From positions 558,001 to 622,000 of the forward strand of contig AP024596.1 of the NCBI GenBank assembly GCA_019704295.1: a stretch of DNA of 64,000 nucleotides. The letters are read 5' to 3'. Of this stretch, positions 51,407 to 59,293 are shown piece by piece; the stretch's first letter is position 1; every line of letters starts with the position of its first letter. The DNA comes from Sulfolobales archaeon HS-7 (GTDB lineage Archaea > Thermoproteota > Thermoprotei_A > Sulfolobales > Sulfolobaceae). Made by a program: the position numbers and the translations under genes. The notes under the pieces are model-generated. The model worked only from the letters and a program-made list of their open reading frames with translations, was not told where the DNA came from and ran no database searches.

Positions 51407-51589
51407 CTATATCCACCACCCTGTGACAGACCAACAGCCATATCTTTCATTAAGTTTGACACATTGTGAACTATCCTTATTACATTCCTCACATAGCTTC
51501 TGATACTCCTTGACTGTTTCATTATCACATATTATTTGATTACAAATTCTCACACACTTTCTTCCAGCAATGTATATGTAGCATTCCAT
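51407..51589 (-). CDS. 60-residue cysteine-rich protein, unknown
   Basis: ATG 51589 gives 60 residues with eight Cys at 3, 12, 16, 21, 33, 36, 43 and 52, in the order C-x8-C-x3-C-x4-C-x11-C-x2-C-x6-C-x8-C, and an aromatic end GCWSVTGWWI. A TTTAAA (51614-51619) is centred 27 bp before this ATG, ideal for a leaderless transcript, so the longer TTG start at 51607 is rejected. No signal peptide is seen. Eight Cys may form disulfides or metal sites. No family recognised; the lone position supports independent expression. Could also be chance, but the promoter match argues against it. Confidence 0.5.
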   Translation of the reverse strand: MECYIYIAGRKCVRICNQIICDNETVKEYQKLCEECNKDSSQCVKLNERYGCWSVTGWWI

Positions 51590-51613
51590 ATACCTTTTTT
51601 CCCTCAATGATCA

Positions 51614-51619
51614 TTTAAA
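51614..51619 (-). promoter_or_regulatory. TATA box for the cysteine-rich small protein
   Basis: TTTAAA centred 27 bp upstream of the ATG at 51589 on the minus strand. Confidence 0.45.
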
Positions 51620-51699
51620 GCGTTTCTCATAACGGGCAAGCTATGAGATTCCAATTCGTGACCTTAACTATATTGTAAATTTTTTATATGTAATACGTT

Positions 51700-52569
51700 T
51701 TAGAAAAGACGCGATATCATAATAAGGATAAATATTAGAGCTAGATATGGAGAGGATAGTTTGAATGATTCCCACGCTTCCTCTTTAGTCGGATTAATAA
51801 GAAGCTTTACGGAGGAATATATAATTAGCATAGAAAGTATTACGCATCCATACAAGTAGATTATATTTGTGTAAAAATAAAGAGAAAATGCTAAAGGTAG
51901 CATGAGGAAATTGGAAATTGCTATAGCTAGAGCTGAATTCCTCTCAGTAGTAAGCGATGGAAGCATTGGATAGTTGGCGTTAATATAATCCTCTCTCATT
52001 CTTAATGCCAATGACCAGAAATGTCCGGGAGTCCACATGAATATAAGAAGTCCTAGTAAAAACGCTTGAACGGAAAAACTACCTGTTATTGCAGAGAATC
52101 CCGCCCATGCCGCAGCGCTCCCAGCAAATCCCCCTATCACTATATTCCACCAGGTTCTCGGTTTAAGATACATGGTATATAGAAAAACATATATCAGAAC
52201 TCCTAGAGCTATAAAAAGTGCGGTAAGTGGATTTATAAGTAAACCTAAAATAACTCCAACTACTGATTGAATAGCCCCGATTAATATTGAGACATTTGGT
52301 GTAACACTGCCGACAACAGTAGGTCTTTTGGAAGTTCTTTTCATGACCCTGTCCCTATCAACCTCTAGTCCTTCATTAATCATTCCTGCGCCGCCTGACG
52401 CAAGACTCCCTGCTATTAGTAAAAGTACCATAATGATAAGTTGCTTAAGACTAAATGGTAATCTAATCCCAAGGAAAGCACCTGCTAGTGCAGCCAAGTC
52501 AAGCAACACTAATATTCGCGGTTTATTCAGCGTTAAGTAGTCCTTCAATGATATAGTGAGCGTATTCAT
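51700..52569 (-). CDS. ctaB: Heme O synthase (protoheme IX farnesyltransferase, UbiA superfamily)
   Basis: 289 residues with about eight or nine membrane helices. The first Asp-rich region is NEGLEVDRDRVMKRTSKRPTV, the NX..D..D..M.RT..RP pattern of CtaB/CyoE that separates it from UbiA quinone enzymes. TPGHFWSLALRMREDYINANYPMLPS is the second conserved loop. It farnesylates heme B to heme O, and then heme A, for terminal oxidases. It is not in a cluster with oxidase genes. ATG at 52569. Confidence 0.88.
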   Translation of the reverse strand: MNTLTISLKDYLTLNKPRILVLLDLAALAGAFLGIRLPFSLKQLIIMVLLLIAGSLASGGAGMINEGLEVDRDRVMKRTSKRPTVVGSVTPNVSILIGAIQSVVGVILGLLINPLTALFIALGVLIYVFLYTMYLKPRTWWNIVIGGFAGSAAAWAGFSAITGSFSVQAFLLGLLIFMWTPGHFWSLALRMREDYINANYPMLPSLTTERNSALAIAISNFLMLPLAFSLYFYTNIIYLYGCVILSMLIIYSSVKLLINPTKEEAWESFKLSSPYLALIFILIMISRLF

Positions 52570-52905
52570 ATCGATTTAAATACCTCTACATCAGCGAAAT
52601 TATAAACATTGGTATGAATTTTATTTAACTGTGTTACAAACTAAAGTTAATTCGGAAAAAACCCGCTCGATCTAAGGTAGTTTAGTTAAGCGGTTTCCAA
52701 CCGTGAATTGCTTACGAACCTTAACGTAAAAACTCGATCTGCCAGGAGGACGTATAACAAGGTAAGTTATGAAAACATAAGAGAGCCCTTGTACTCAATT
52801 AAAGAACTCTCCTCTTTTAATTCGTGCTTACGCGTTAACTAAGGCCCTCACATAAATATCATACCATAAATTATAATTACCTCTAATGTAAGGTTACCCA
52901 TGGTG
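52570..52905. other. Gene-free upstream region
   Basis: About 330 bp with no convincing ORF or RNA. It ends with CATAAATTATAATTACC (52866-52880), a TATA-like sequence for the following short ORF. Confidence 0.3.
52871..52876 (+). promoter_or_regulatory. TATA-like box upstream of the acidic-repeat ORF
   Basis: TTATAA is centred 26.5 bp before an ATG at 52900 and 36.5 bp before ATG 52910. Position fits transcription starting at or just before 52900. Confidence 0.4.
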
Positions 52906-52909
52906 TTTA

Positions 52910-53038
52910 ATGTTGGAGGAAGAGGATTGGGAAGAAGAGGACTTTGAGGAAGAGGATTGGGAAGAAGAGGACTTTGAGGAAGAGGATTGGGAAGAAGAGG
53001 ACTTTGAGGAAGAGGATTGGGAAGAAAACGAATGGTAA
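52910..53038 (+). CDS. 42-residue highly acidic repeat peptide, unknown
   Basis: ATG 52910 to TAA 53036-53038 encodes Met-Leu followed by four decapeptides EEEDWEEEDF; the last one ends EENEW. Glu+Asp exceed 75% of residues, and Trp and Phe alternate every five residues. The DNA is a perfect 30-bp repeat, a multiple of three, so copy changes keep the frame. Other frames are also open: a +1 frame reads KRIGKKRTLR repeats and the minus strand reads Ser-rich repeats from an ATG at 53052, so coding in this frame is not proven. An ATG at 52900 in another frame gives a 15-codon ORF starting at the expected leaderless position. No family is recognised. Confidence 0.45.
   Translation: MLEEEDWEEEDFEEEDWEEEDFEEEDWEEEDFEEEDWEENEW
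52916..53025 (+). repeat. 30-bp perfect tandem repeat, about 3.7 copies
   Basis: Unit starts GAGGAAGAGGATTGGGAAGA and ends AGAGGACTTT; copies at 52916, 52946 and 52976 are identical, and a fourth is partial to about 53025. It is purine-rich on the plus strand. Period and absence of unique spacers rule out a CRISPR array. Confidence 0.95.
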
Positions 53039-53319
53039 TAATGCCTCATCATACTAAGAAGACATTATCTATTTTTGGAGTAGTTTTACTAGTAAAGTGA
53101 GCTATTCTCATCCTGAATGGTTAGATCAAAAGTAGCTTATCTGAGTTTGAATTATTATAGTAAAATAATCTTGGAATTGATGTAAATAGTGTTCTAGTTA
53201 TTAGAATAAGCTTGTTGGAGTTAAGGGTCTTCAATTGCTTTCCGATAAATATTGTATAGTCTTCTAAAAATCAGACAGTGCAGCTTATTACCTAACGTTT
53301 CTAGCAAGATATAAATTCA
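53039..53319. other. Gene-free region after the repeat
   Basis: AT-rich, no ORF or RNA gene recognised. A minus-strand ATG at 53052 reads into the repeat (Ser-rich frame). Confidence 0.3.
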
Positions 53320-53610
53320 CCCCATCTTGGCAAAAGGAGGCTTCCTGTTTCACTGCTCCGCCTTGCGTGTAGTAAAGGGCGGAACTTCACAGGCCGTGAG
53401 GGTCGCCCCAGAAGTGAGCTTAACGTTAGTGTTTCACGCGGAACTGTAGCTGGAGTGTAGGCGTACCACATTTACCCTCACTTAGGTGTCTTGGTAACAT
53501 TCACCTAGCCGAATGCTATCACTGATGTACTGGCCGCGAATTGACTTAAACAGAAGAAGCTATCCATCCCCTCGCATATTCCGCCCTTTTGAACCTCTGA
53601 TAAAGATAAG
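53320..53610 (-). pseudogene. tnpB 3'-end relic
   Basis: Reverse-strand fragments: FKRAEYARGW near the upstream end, TPK-G-MWYAYTPATVPRETLT in the middle and a KQEAS-like tail, with several stops. Same block order as the 24615, 39110 and 60100 relics. Confidence 0.6.
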
Positions 53611-53719
53611 AAAACTTTATCGATTCTCTACTTAATATTAGATGCAAATATACCTGGTGGTTAATTAATGCCTTACTTTAGAAATAATAGTTTGTCCTTT
53701 AAATTCGGGAGGAATTGAC

Positions 53720-55522
53720 ATGAGATTAGCTGTAGTTAATTTAGATCTGTGTAAGCCTACTAAGTGTAATTACGAGTGTATAAACTTCTGTCCAGTTAAT
53801 AGGTCAGGCACTACTGCAATTGAAGCGCTAAATGAACTCAAGGGAAAACCAAGGATCTATGAGGAGACCTGTATAGGATGCGGTATTTGTGTAAAGAAAT
53901 GTCCCTTTGAGGTTATTTCAATAATAAACCTTCCTGATCAGTACGAGGGAGAAGTAGTCCACCGATATGGTGCAAATGGGTTTAAGCTCTTCGGTCTTCC
54001 GACACCAAAGACTGGAAAAGTTATAGGGATTTTGGGACGAAATGGTTCCGGTAAAACGACAATACTTAAAATACTCAGTGGAGAGATCATGCCTAATTTT
54101 GGCATAGTAGACCAGAATCCGACAATAGACTCTGTCCTAGATAACTTTCGCGGGAAAGAGATCTACGACTACTTCAGGAAGTTATACAATAGAGAATTAA
54201 AGGTAGTTCATAAAATACAGTATGTCGATCTCGTCGGGAAAAGATTATCAGGAAATGTAGCGTCTCTGTTAACCAAAGTGAACGAAAGCGGTAAGTTAGA
54301 TGAGATAAGAGAATTATTGAACATGAATTCCTTTTGGAATAAGGAAGTGAAGACACTAAGTGGGGGAGAGCTTCAGAAACTTCTGATAGCTGCTACTCTA
54401 GCGAGAGAGGCCGACGTATACGTACTCGATGAGCCGTCGTCTTACTTAGATGTAAGGGAGAGACTGAACATGGCTAGAGCAATTTTAACTCTTACGAAGA
54501 ACAAATTCGTTTTATTAGTAGAACATGACCTAGTAGTGTTAGATTACCTATCGGATCTAGTTCACATAGTCTATGGAGAACCGGCTGTTTACGGTAAGGT
54601 ATCCAAGCCATACTCCTCAAGAGTAGGAATAAATTACCTAATAGAGGGATATCTCCCCGCGGAGAACGTAAAGTTTAGGGACGATAAAATAATCTTCGAA
54701 TTAAAAGAGCTTAATGAAGAAAATAAAAAGGGGAAAGAAAAGAGGGTAGAGTGGTCGTCATTAAATGTAATTCTCTCTGGATTTCAACTTAGGGTGGAGG
54801 AAGGATATGCCTTTAGTGGGGAGATTATCGGCATCTTGGGACCTAACGGAATTGGAAAAACGACATTTATGCGTGTTCTAGTCGGAGAAGTAATGCCTTC
54901 CTCGGGATATGTTATAGTGTCAAACCTCACTATGGCGTACAAACCCCAAAAGATAACACCAGAATTTCCAGGGACAGTTAGAGAACTATTAATCGCATCA
55001 AGTGAAGACGCGTTATCCAACTCCTCTTGGTTTTACGTGGAAGTAATAAGGAAATTCGGACTCCACAAACTACTTGACTCTGAAATATCAACACTAAGTG
55101 GGGGAGAGCTTCAGAAACTTCTGATAGCTGCTACTCTAGCGAGAGAGGCCGACGTATACGTACTCGATGAGCCGTCGTCTTACTTAGATGTAGAAGATAG
55201 ATATACAATGGCTAAGGCAGTAAAAAGAGTTACCTTAGAAAGGGGGGCAGTAACCTTCATAGTTGAACACGATATCTCAATTCATGATTACATTGCGGAT
55301 AGGTTAATGGTTTTTACTGGACAACCAGGAATCAATGGTCGTGCGTCATCGCCCCTATCGAGGAAAGTCGGAATGAATAGCTTTCTCAAAGAGATGGATA
55401 TAACCTTTAGAAGAGATCCCGATACTGGTAGACCCAGAGTTAACAAACCAGATAGCTATCTAGATCGGGAGCAAAAGAGAAAGGGAGAGTATTACTTCGT
55501 GGAAAGTAAAGTTCTAGAATGA
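53720..55522 (+). CDS. abce1: ABCE1/Rli1 ribosome recycling ATPase
   Basis: 600 residues. N-terminal Fe-S domain with LCKPTKCNYECINFCPVNRSG and CIGCGICVKKCPF (two 4Fe-4S clusters), NBD1 with Walker A GRNGSGKTT, NBD2 with Walker A GPNGIGKTT, signatures TLSGGELQKLLIAATL in both NBDs, Walker B VYVLDEPSSYLDV in both, and H-loops VEHD. It splits ribosomes after termination or Pelota-mediated rescue; pelA is in this window. A GGAGG at 53708-53712 sits 7 bp before ATG. The NBD1 and NBD2 signature/Walker B segments are identical in DNA over 102 bp. The 3' end overlaps the convergent MDR-like gene by 31 bp. Confidence 0.95.
   Translation: MRLAVVNLDLCKPTKCNYECINFCPVNRSGTTAIEALNELKGKPRIYEETCIGCGICVKKCPFEVISIINLPDQYEGEVVHRYGANGFKLFGLPTPKTGKVIGILGRNGSGKTTILKILSGEIMPNFGIVDQNPTIDSVLDNFRGKEIYDYFRKLYNRELKVVHKIQYVDLVGKRLSGNVASLLTKVNESGKLDEIRELLNMNSFWNKEVKTLSGGELQKLLIAATLAREADVYVLDEPSSYLDVRERLNMARAILTLTKNKFVLLVEHDLVVLDYLSDLVHIVYGEPAVYGKVSKPYSSRVGINYLIEGYLPAENVKFRDDKIIFELKELNEENKKGKEKRVEWSSLNVILSGFQLRVEEGYAFSGEIIGILGPNGIGKTTFMRVLVGEVMPSSGYVIVSNLTMAYKPQKITPEFPGTVRELLIASSEDALSNSSWFYVEVIRKFGLHKLLDSEISTLSGGELQKLLIAATLAREADVYVLDEPSSYLDVEDRYTMAKAVKRVTLERGAVTFIVEHDISIHDYIADRLMVFTGQPGINGRASSPLSRKVGMNSFLKEMDITFRRDPDTGRPRVNKPDSYLDREQKRKGEYYFVESKVLE
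54353..54454 (+). repeat. 102-bp direct repeat in ABCE1, copy in NBD1
   Basis: Codon-aligned, 34 codons covering signature to Walker B/D-loop (codons 212-245). Identical to 55091-55192 at every base, unlike the flanking sequence. Confidence 0.97.
55091..55192 (+). repeat. 102-bp direct repeat in ABCE1, copy in NBD2
   Basis: Codons 458-491, identical to 54353-54454. Bases after the block differ at once (AGGGAG versus GAAGAT). Confidence 0.97.
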
Positions 55523-56352
55523 TTTTTTATATTATTTATAACTTTGTCTAAATCAACGATCACTCCGGCTCTCCTCGTAGGTATAGACGATAGAACGTCG
55601 TCTGATCGTCCAATCAGGTCGTTAATTTTGCCTAATATTTTCCTGACTTCATTGGCATTTCCTACATCTCCTGAAGGCTTAACGTATTCGACCTTTCTGT
55701 CTGAAATCATGAATGATGGCCAACTTTTTGCAACTTTAGGAAGTACTACAATTCCGTTGTCTCTAAGAAATGCAGGTACTTTAGCCCTAATCCATCCTCT
55801 CAGGGAAAATAAAACTAAAACGTCCCATTGCTCTTTAACTTCTCGGATCTGTCTAATTTCCTTAGGCAATTGAAATGAGGAATCGTCTCTAAACACTGCC
55901 AGATCTCTGACTTTATCTTGTAAATATAACGCAGTTATCGCGGAAAAAAGTCCTGTACCTAATATGAGTACGCTTTTTCCTTCTCCAATTTCTGCTACCT
56001 GTTTTGCAATAGATATGTGTGGAAGAAAGAGGTTATCCTCGTCATTGTTACCGACTACACGTATAACATCTAAAGGAATAGAAGAATATTCGCTCATTAC
56101 ACCATTAGCATCTATTCCTATTCCTCCATAACGCTCAGAATAGGGAAAGATAACTACCTTTTTCCCTATTAATGATTGTTCTACCTGGACCCCAACGTCT
56201 TCGCATACTCCCATACCAATACTTCCTAATATCCTGGACGGCTCTACCCACAGAAATCCTAAGTATATAGCGTTCTCAATACCATCTAATAATACCTTTT
56301 GCGGTTTTACTAATACGTGATCTTTTTCAATAAGCGGATTAGGCAAGTCCAT
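55492..56352 (-). CDS. MDR-like (zinc-independent alcohol dehydrogenase-related) protein
   Basis: 286 residues. An N-terminal GroES-like part (ENAIYLGFLWVEPSRILGSIGMGVCEDVG, KVVIFPYSERYGGIGIDANGVMSEY) and a Rossmann part (SVLILGTGLFSAITALYLQ), i.e. the medium-chain dehydrogenase layout, but shortened and without the GHE or zinc Cys set. A catalytic role is doubtful; it may be a divergent member of unknown function. Its 3' end overlaps ABCE1 by 31 bp. ATG start, divergent from the HTH gene at 56448. Confidence 0.6.
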   Translation of the reverse strand: MDLPNPLIEKDHVLVKPQKVLLDGIENAIYLGFLWVEPSRILGSIGMGVCEDVGVQVEQSLIGKKVVIFPYSERYGGIGIDANGVMSEYSSIPLDVIRVVGNNDEDNLFLPHISIAKQVAEIGEGKSVLILGTGLFSAITALYLQDKVRDLAVFRDDSSFQLPKEIRQIREVKEQWDVLVLFSLRGWIRAKVPAFLRDNGIVVLPKVAKSWPSFMISDRKVEYVKPSGDVGNANEVRKILGKINDLIGRSDDVLSSIPTRRAGVIVDLDKVINNIKNHSRTLLSTK

Positions 56353-56447
56353 ATAAGTGATACCCTGGTTGAATACGACGCCTATTATACTGTATCACCG
56401 TAATTATTCATATAATAACATAACTGGTTATAAAGATAAGTGATTAA

Positions 56448-56807
56448 ATGAAAATCATTCATAACATAAGCAAAAGCGCCAGGAGTCAAATAATTTCACT
56501 TATGTTAAGGGAGAGGACGGAAAAGGAACTAGCGGAGGCATTGGATATAAGTCCGGCGTCTATCACCAAGTATATTAAGGAAGTTACGCATCCTAGCGAT
56601 AAAATAATAGAAAAGTGCTTAGAAATAGCTAATGACTATGAGGCCGAACAAATAGTTTCAATAATTCTTTCGGATGTGTTTGAGGCCCTTGTCGAATTCC
56701 TGAAAGTAGCCGGTGATAAAATACCTAATGAGGAAGTTAACATCTTAGTAAGTAAAATAAGAAATGCTAAGAGAGACTCAAGACTTCTCCTTAATCAGGT
56801 CTCCTAA
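56448..56807 (+). CDS. HTH transcriptional regulator
   Basis: 119 residues. ISLMLRERTEKELAEALDISPASITKYIKEVTHPSDKII is a helix-turn-helix with recognition helix SPASITKYIKEV. The C-terminal half (EALVEFLKVAGDKIPNEEVNILVSKIRNAKRDSRLL) is a helical, probably dimerising, part. It may regulate the divergent MDR-like gene or itself. The end overlaps the convergent aminotransferase gene by 30 bp. Confidence 0.78.
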   Translation: MKIIHNISKSARSQIISLMLRERTEKELAEALDISPASITKYIKEVTHPSDKIIEKCLEIANDYEAEQIVSIILSDVFEALVEFLKVAGDKIPNEEVNILVSKIRNAKRDSRLLLNQVS

Positions 56808-57986
56808 TATTCTTATTCCCTCTTTTATCTCGTCGGGTGTGGGATAACTAAAGTTCAGCCTCATGGTATTCCTACCACTGTTATCGTAGAAGAAACCAGA
56901 ACCTGGTACATACGCTACTCCTCGTTCTAACGACTCAGCTAATAATTTTCCTGTATCAATTTTGTCACCTACTTTAGCAAATATGAACATACCTCCAACA
57001 GGACGACTCCACTCACAACCTTCAGGGAAGCTTTTTTCTAATTCGTCAAGCATTAGATCTCTCTTTTCTTTGTACATTTTTCTAATTCGTGGCAGATTCT
57101 TCTGTATTACTCCTCTCTTTATCGCTTCAAGTGCAATGTATTGTGTAAAAGTTGAGGAATGAAGGTCAACGCTTTGTTTCATCATTTCCATTTCCTTAAT
57201 AATATCTTCATCTGCAACAACCCATCCCAATCTTAATCCAGGAGACAGGATCTTGCTCATGGTTGACGTATATATTACTCTATTTTCCTCGTCTAGCGAT
57301 TTAATTGACGGAGGTGCCTCACCATCAAATACTACGTGTCCGTAAGCATCGTCCTCTATTATTAAGAAATTATATTTCGAGGCTAATTCAATTAAGTGTT
57401 TTCTCTTTTCCAAGCTCATCGTCACGCCGGCAGGGTTATGAGCCGTAGGTATTGTATAAAGGAATTTAACTCTCTTCCCTTCGTTATATAAGCGTTTTAA
57501 GTTCTCCTCGAGTTCCTCCATATTCATCCCGTCACTTTCTAATGTAATCCCGATAAAGGTAGGATAGTTCAGCCTGAATGAGTTAAGGGCAGCAAGATAC
57601 GTGGGATGTTCTATGATGAGAATGTCGCCAGGATCAAGTAGTAATTGACCTAAAATGTAAATCGATTCTTGGCTTCCGGTAGATACGAAAACGTTTTTAT
57701 AACTTATGCCACGTATTCCTCTTGATACCGAGAAATCGGCTATAGCTTTCCTAAATTCTGTAACACCTGCAGTTGTAGTATATTGGAGGGGTGCATAATC
57801 GTATTTATCTAGAATCTCCGAGGAAATCTGCTTTATATCTTCTGCCGGAAACGTATGTGGATCGGGTAGACCGCCAGCAAAGCTTATAACCTTCCTGCCC
57901 TCAGTAATTTTTAATATATCTCTAATCTCTGAGGCTCTGAGGTGTTTAGTTCTACTTGAGAAAACGTTTTGAAGAACGGTCTTCAT
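56778..57986 (-). CDS. PLP aminotransferase of the LysN/KAT-like class
   Basis: 402 residues. VISFAGGLPDPHTFP, VSTGSQESIYILGQLL, IPTAHNPAGVTMSLEKR, IIEDDAYGHVVF and the PLP-lysine TMSKILSPGLRLGWVV are typical of the class I subgroup that includes 2-aminoadipate aminotransferase LysN (lysine/arginine synthesis via LysW in Sulfolobales) and kynurenine-type enzymes. LysN function is plausible, not proven; no lysine genes are nearby. ATG at 57986, 9 bp from the divergent CinA-like gene. Confidence 0.82.
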   Translation of the reverse strand: MKTVLQNVFSSRTKHLRASEIRDILKITEGRKVISFAGGLPDPHTFPAEDIKQISSEILDKYDYAPLQYTTTAGVTEFRKAIADFSVSRGIRGISYKNVFVSTGSQESIYILGQLLLDPGDILIIEHPTYLAALNSFRLNYPTFIGITLESDGMNMEELEENLKRLYNEGKRVKFLYTIPTAHNPAGVTMSLEKRKHLIELASKYNFLIIEDDAYGHVVFDGEAPPSIKSLDEENRVIYTSTMSKILSPGLRLGWVVADEDIIKEMEMMKQSVDLHSSTFTQYIALEAIKRGVIQKNLPRIRKMYKEKRDLMLDELEKSFPEGCEWSRPVGGMFIFAKVGDKIDTGKLLAESLERGVAYVPGSGFFYDNSGRNTMRLNFSYPTPDEIKEGIRILGDLIKEKS

Positions 57987-57995
57987 AAATAATAT

Positions 57996-58820
57996 TTGGT
58001 GATCGTCGTTAATAAATTCACGATCGACTGGGTGGAAATAATAACAGTAGGAAATGAGGTTGTTTCTGGAAGGACTGTAAATTCTAATGCTACAAATATA
58101 GCTAGGCGAATGCAGAGCCTAGGGTTTACAATTAATCGAGTAACTTCGGTCAGAGATGAAGAGGACGAAATAGTCGATGTTATTACATCTGCCTTAAGGA
58201 GAAAAAATAAAGTGATTATAATAACAGGAGGTTTAGGTCCCACTTACGACGATATAACGTCTCAATCTTTAGCAAAAGCTCTGAACAGAAAGCTTGAACA
58301 GAACGTAAAGGCCCTAGAACAAATAAAGGAGAAGTATAGGAAAAGGAATCTTGAGTTAACGCCAGAGAGAATTAAAATGGCATTTATCCCAGAAGGAGCT
58401 CAACCTGTAGATAATAATAAGGGAATTGCCCCAGGTATATATGTTAATGTAGAGGGGGTCGAAATATTAGCTACCCCTGGTGTTCCTAGCGAGATGGAAG
58501 ACGTTTTAGAGAACTTTATTAGGAGTTTCCTTAAATATCGCCCAGCTTTCAAATATTACGAGGCTAATTTGGAAGTACAGGGAGTAATGGAATCTGCAAT
58601 AGCCCCCCATATTGCTGAATTAGTCAAAAAGTACTTCCCTATATATATTAAAACTCACCCCCAAGGAAAGGAATTGGAAAAACCAGTGTTAAGGATCCAA
58701 ATAGCATTGAGTTCTGATAACGAGATGGAGGCCAAAAAGAAAATAGAGGACAGCAAAAGAGAGTTACTTAACGTCATTCACGCATTACACGGCACTGTGA
58801 CTGATCAGGGAACGTCATAG
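57996..58820 (+). CDS. CinA-like/MoCF-domain protein (NMN deamidase-related)
   Basis: 274 residues, TTG or GTG start (57996/57999). EIITVGNEVVSGRTVNSNATNIARRMQSLGF, VIIITGGLGPTYDDITSQSLA and ATPGVPSEMEDVLE are the molybdopterin-binding-like (COG1058) domain of CinA. The C-terminal NMN amidohydrolase domain of bacterial CinA is absent, as usual in archaea. A role in pyridine nucleotide metabolism is inferred from the family only. It overlaps the convergent coiled-coil gene by 16 bp. Confidence 0.82.
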   Translation: MVIVVNKFTIDWVEIITVGNEVVSGRTVNSNATNIARRMQSLGFTINRVTSVRDEEDEIVDVITSALRRKNKVIIITGGLGPTYDDITSQSLAKALNRKLEQNVKALEQIKEKYRKRNLELTPERIKMAFIPEGAQPVDNNKGIAPGIYVNVEGVEILATPGVPSEMEDVLENFIRSFLKYRPAFKYYEANLEVQGVMESAIAPHIAELVKKYFPIYIKTHPQGKELEKPVLRIQIALSSDNEMEAKKKIEDSKRELLNVIHALHGTVTDQGTS

Positions 58821-59254
58821 AGAGGACAAGAAATACATAAGTAGGGAAACACTGAAACGATTACTTTTCTTCCAGATTCCGTCACCTGTATTGCGTCTTG
58901 GGGGATACCAAATATTTCAGGCTCGCTAATGTTCCATGCGCTACATATACCGCCCTTAGCATGCTTACAAGTTTGGGATTTCCATATTCCTTGGGATTTA
59001 GCTAAACTTAACCAAGAGAGCTGTTCATACTTAACTTCAAGACCTTTAACTTTTTCTTCCAACGTGGCAATTTTCTCATCGGTAGTTTTTTTGAACTCCA
59101 AATCCCCTATAATCTTATTGTTTATCTCTTCTTTTATTTCCTCGATCTCGCTCTTTACTGAAGATATTTCCTGATGTACTGAAGAGGAAGATACCAGAAT
59201 TACATCGGCTTTTAACGGATTATTAAATTGAGCTTCCATGAGTAATATCTTCAT
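58805..59254 (-). CDS. Coiled-coil protein with C-terminal Cys motif
   Basis: 149 residues (in-frame ATG at 59239 also possible). A central coiled coil (HQEISSVKSEIEEIKEEINNK to EEKVKGLEVKYEQLSWL) precedes QTCKHAKGGICSAWNI and FPYLCISCPLYDVP, four or five Cys that may bind metal. No family recognised; probably a conserved Sulfolobales protein. It is divergent from the helical gene at 59294, 39 bp apart. Confidence 0.6.
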   Translation of the reverse strand: MKILLMEAQFNNPLKADVILVSSSSVHQEISSVKSEIEEIKEEINNKIIGDLEFKKTTDEKIATLEEKVKGLEVKYEQLSWLSLAKSQGIWKSQTCKHAKGGICSAWNISEPEIFGIPQDAIQVTESGRKVIVSVFPYLCISCPLYDVP

Positions 59255-59293
59255 AACCTTATCCTTTTAAGCAAGTTATCACAATAAGACTCC

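Noticed and set aside
52916-53025. Possible CRISPR array
   Set aside because: Direct 30-bp repeats have no unique spacers; it is a simple tandem repeat.
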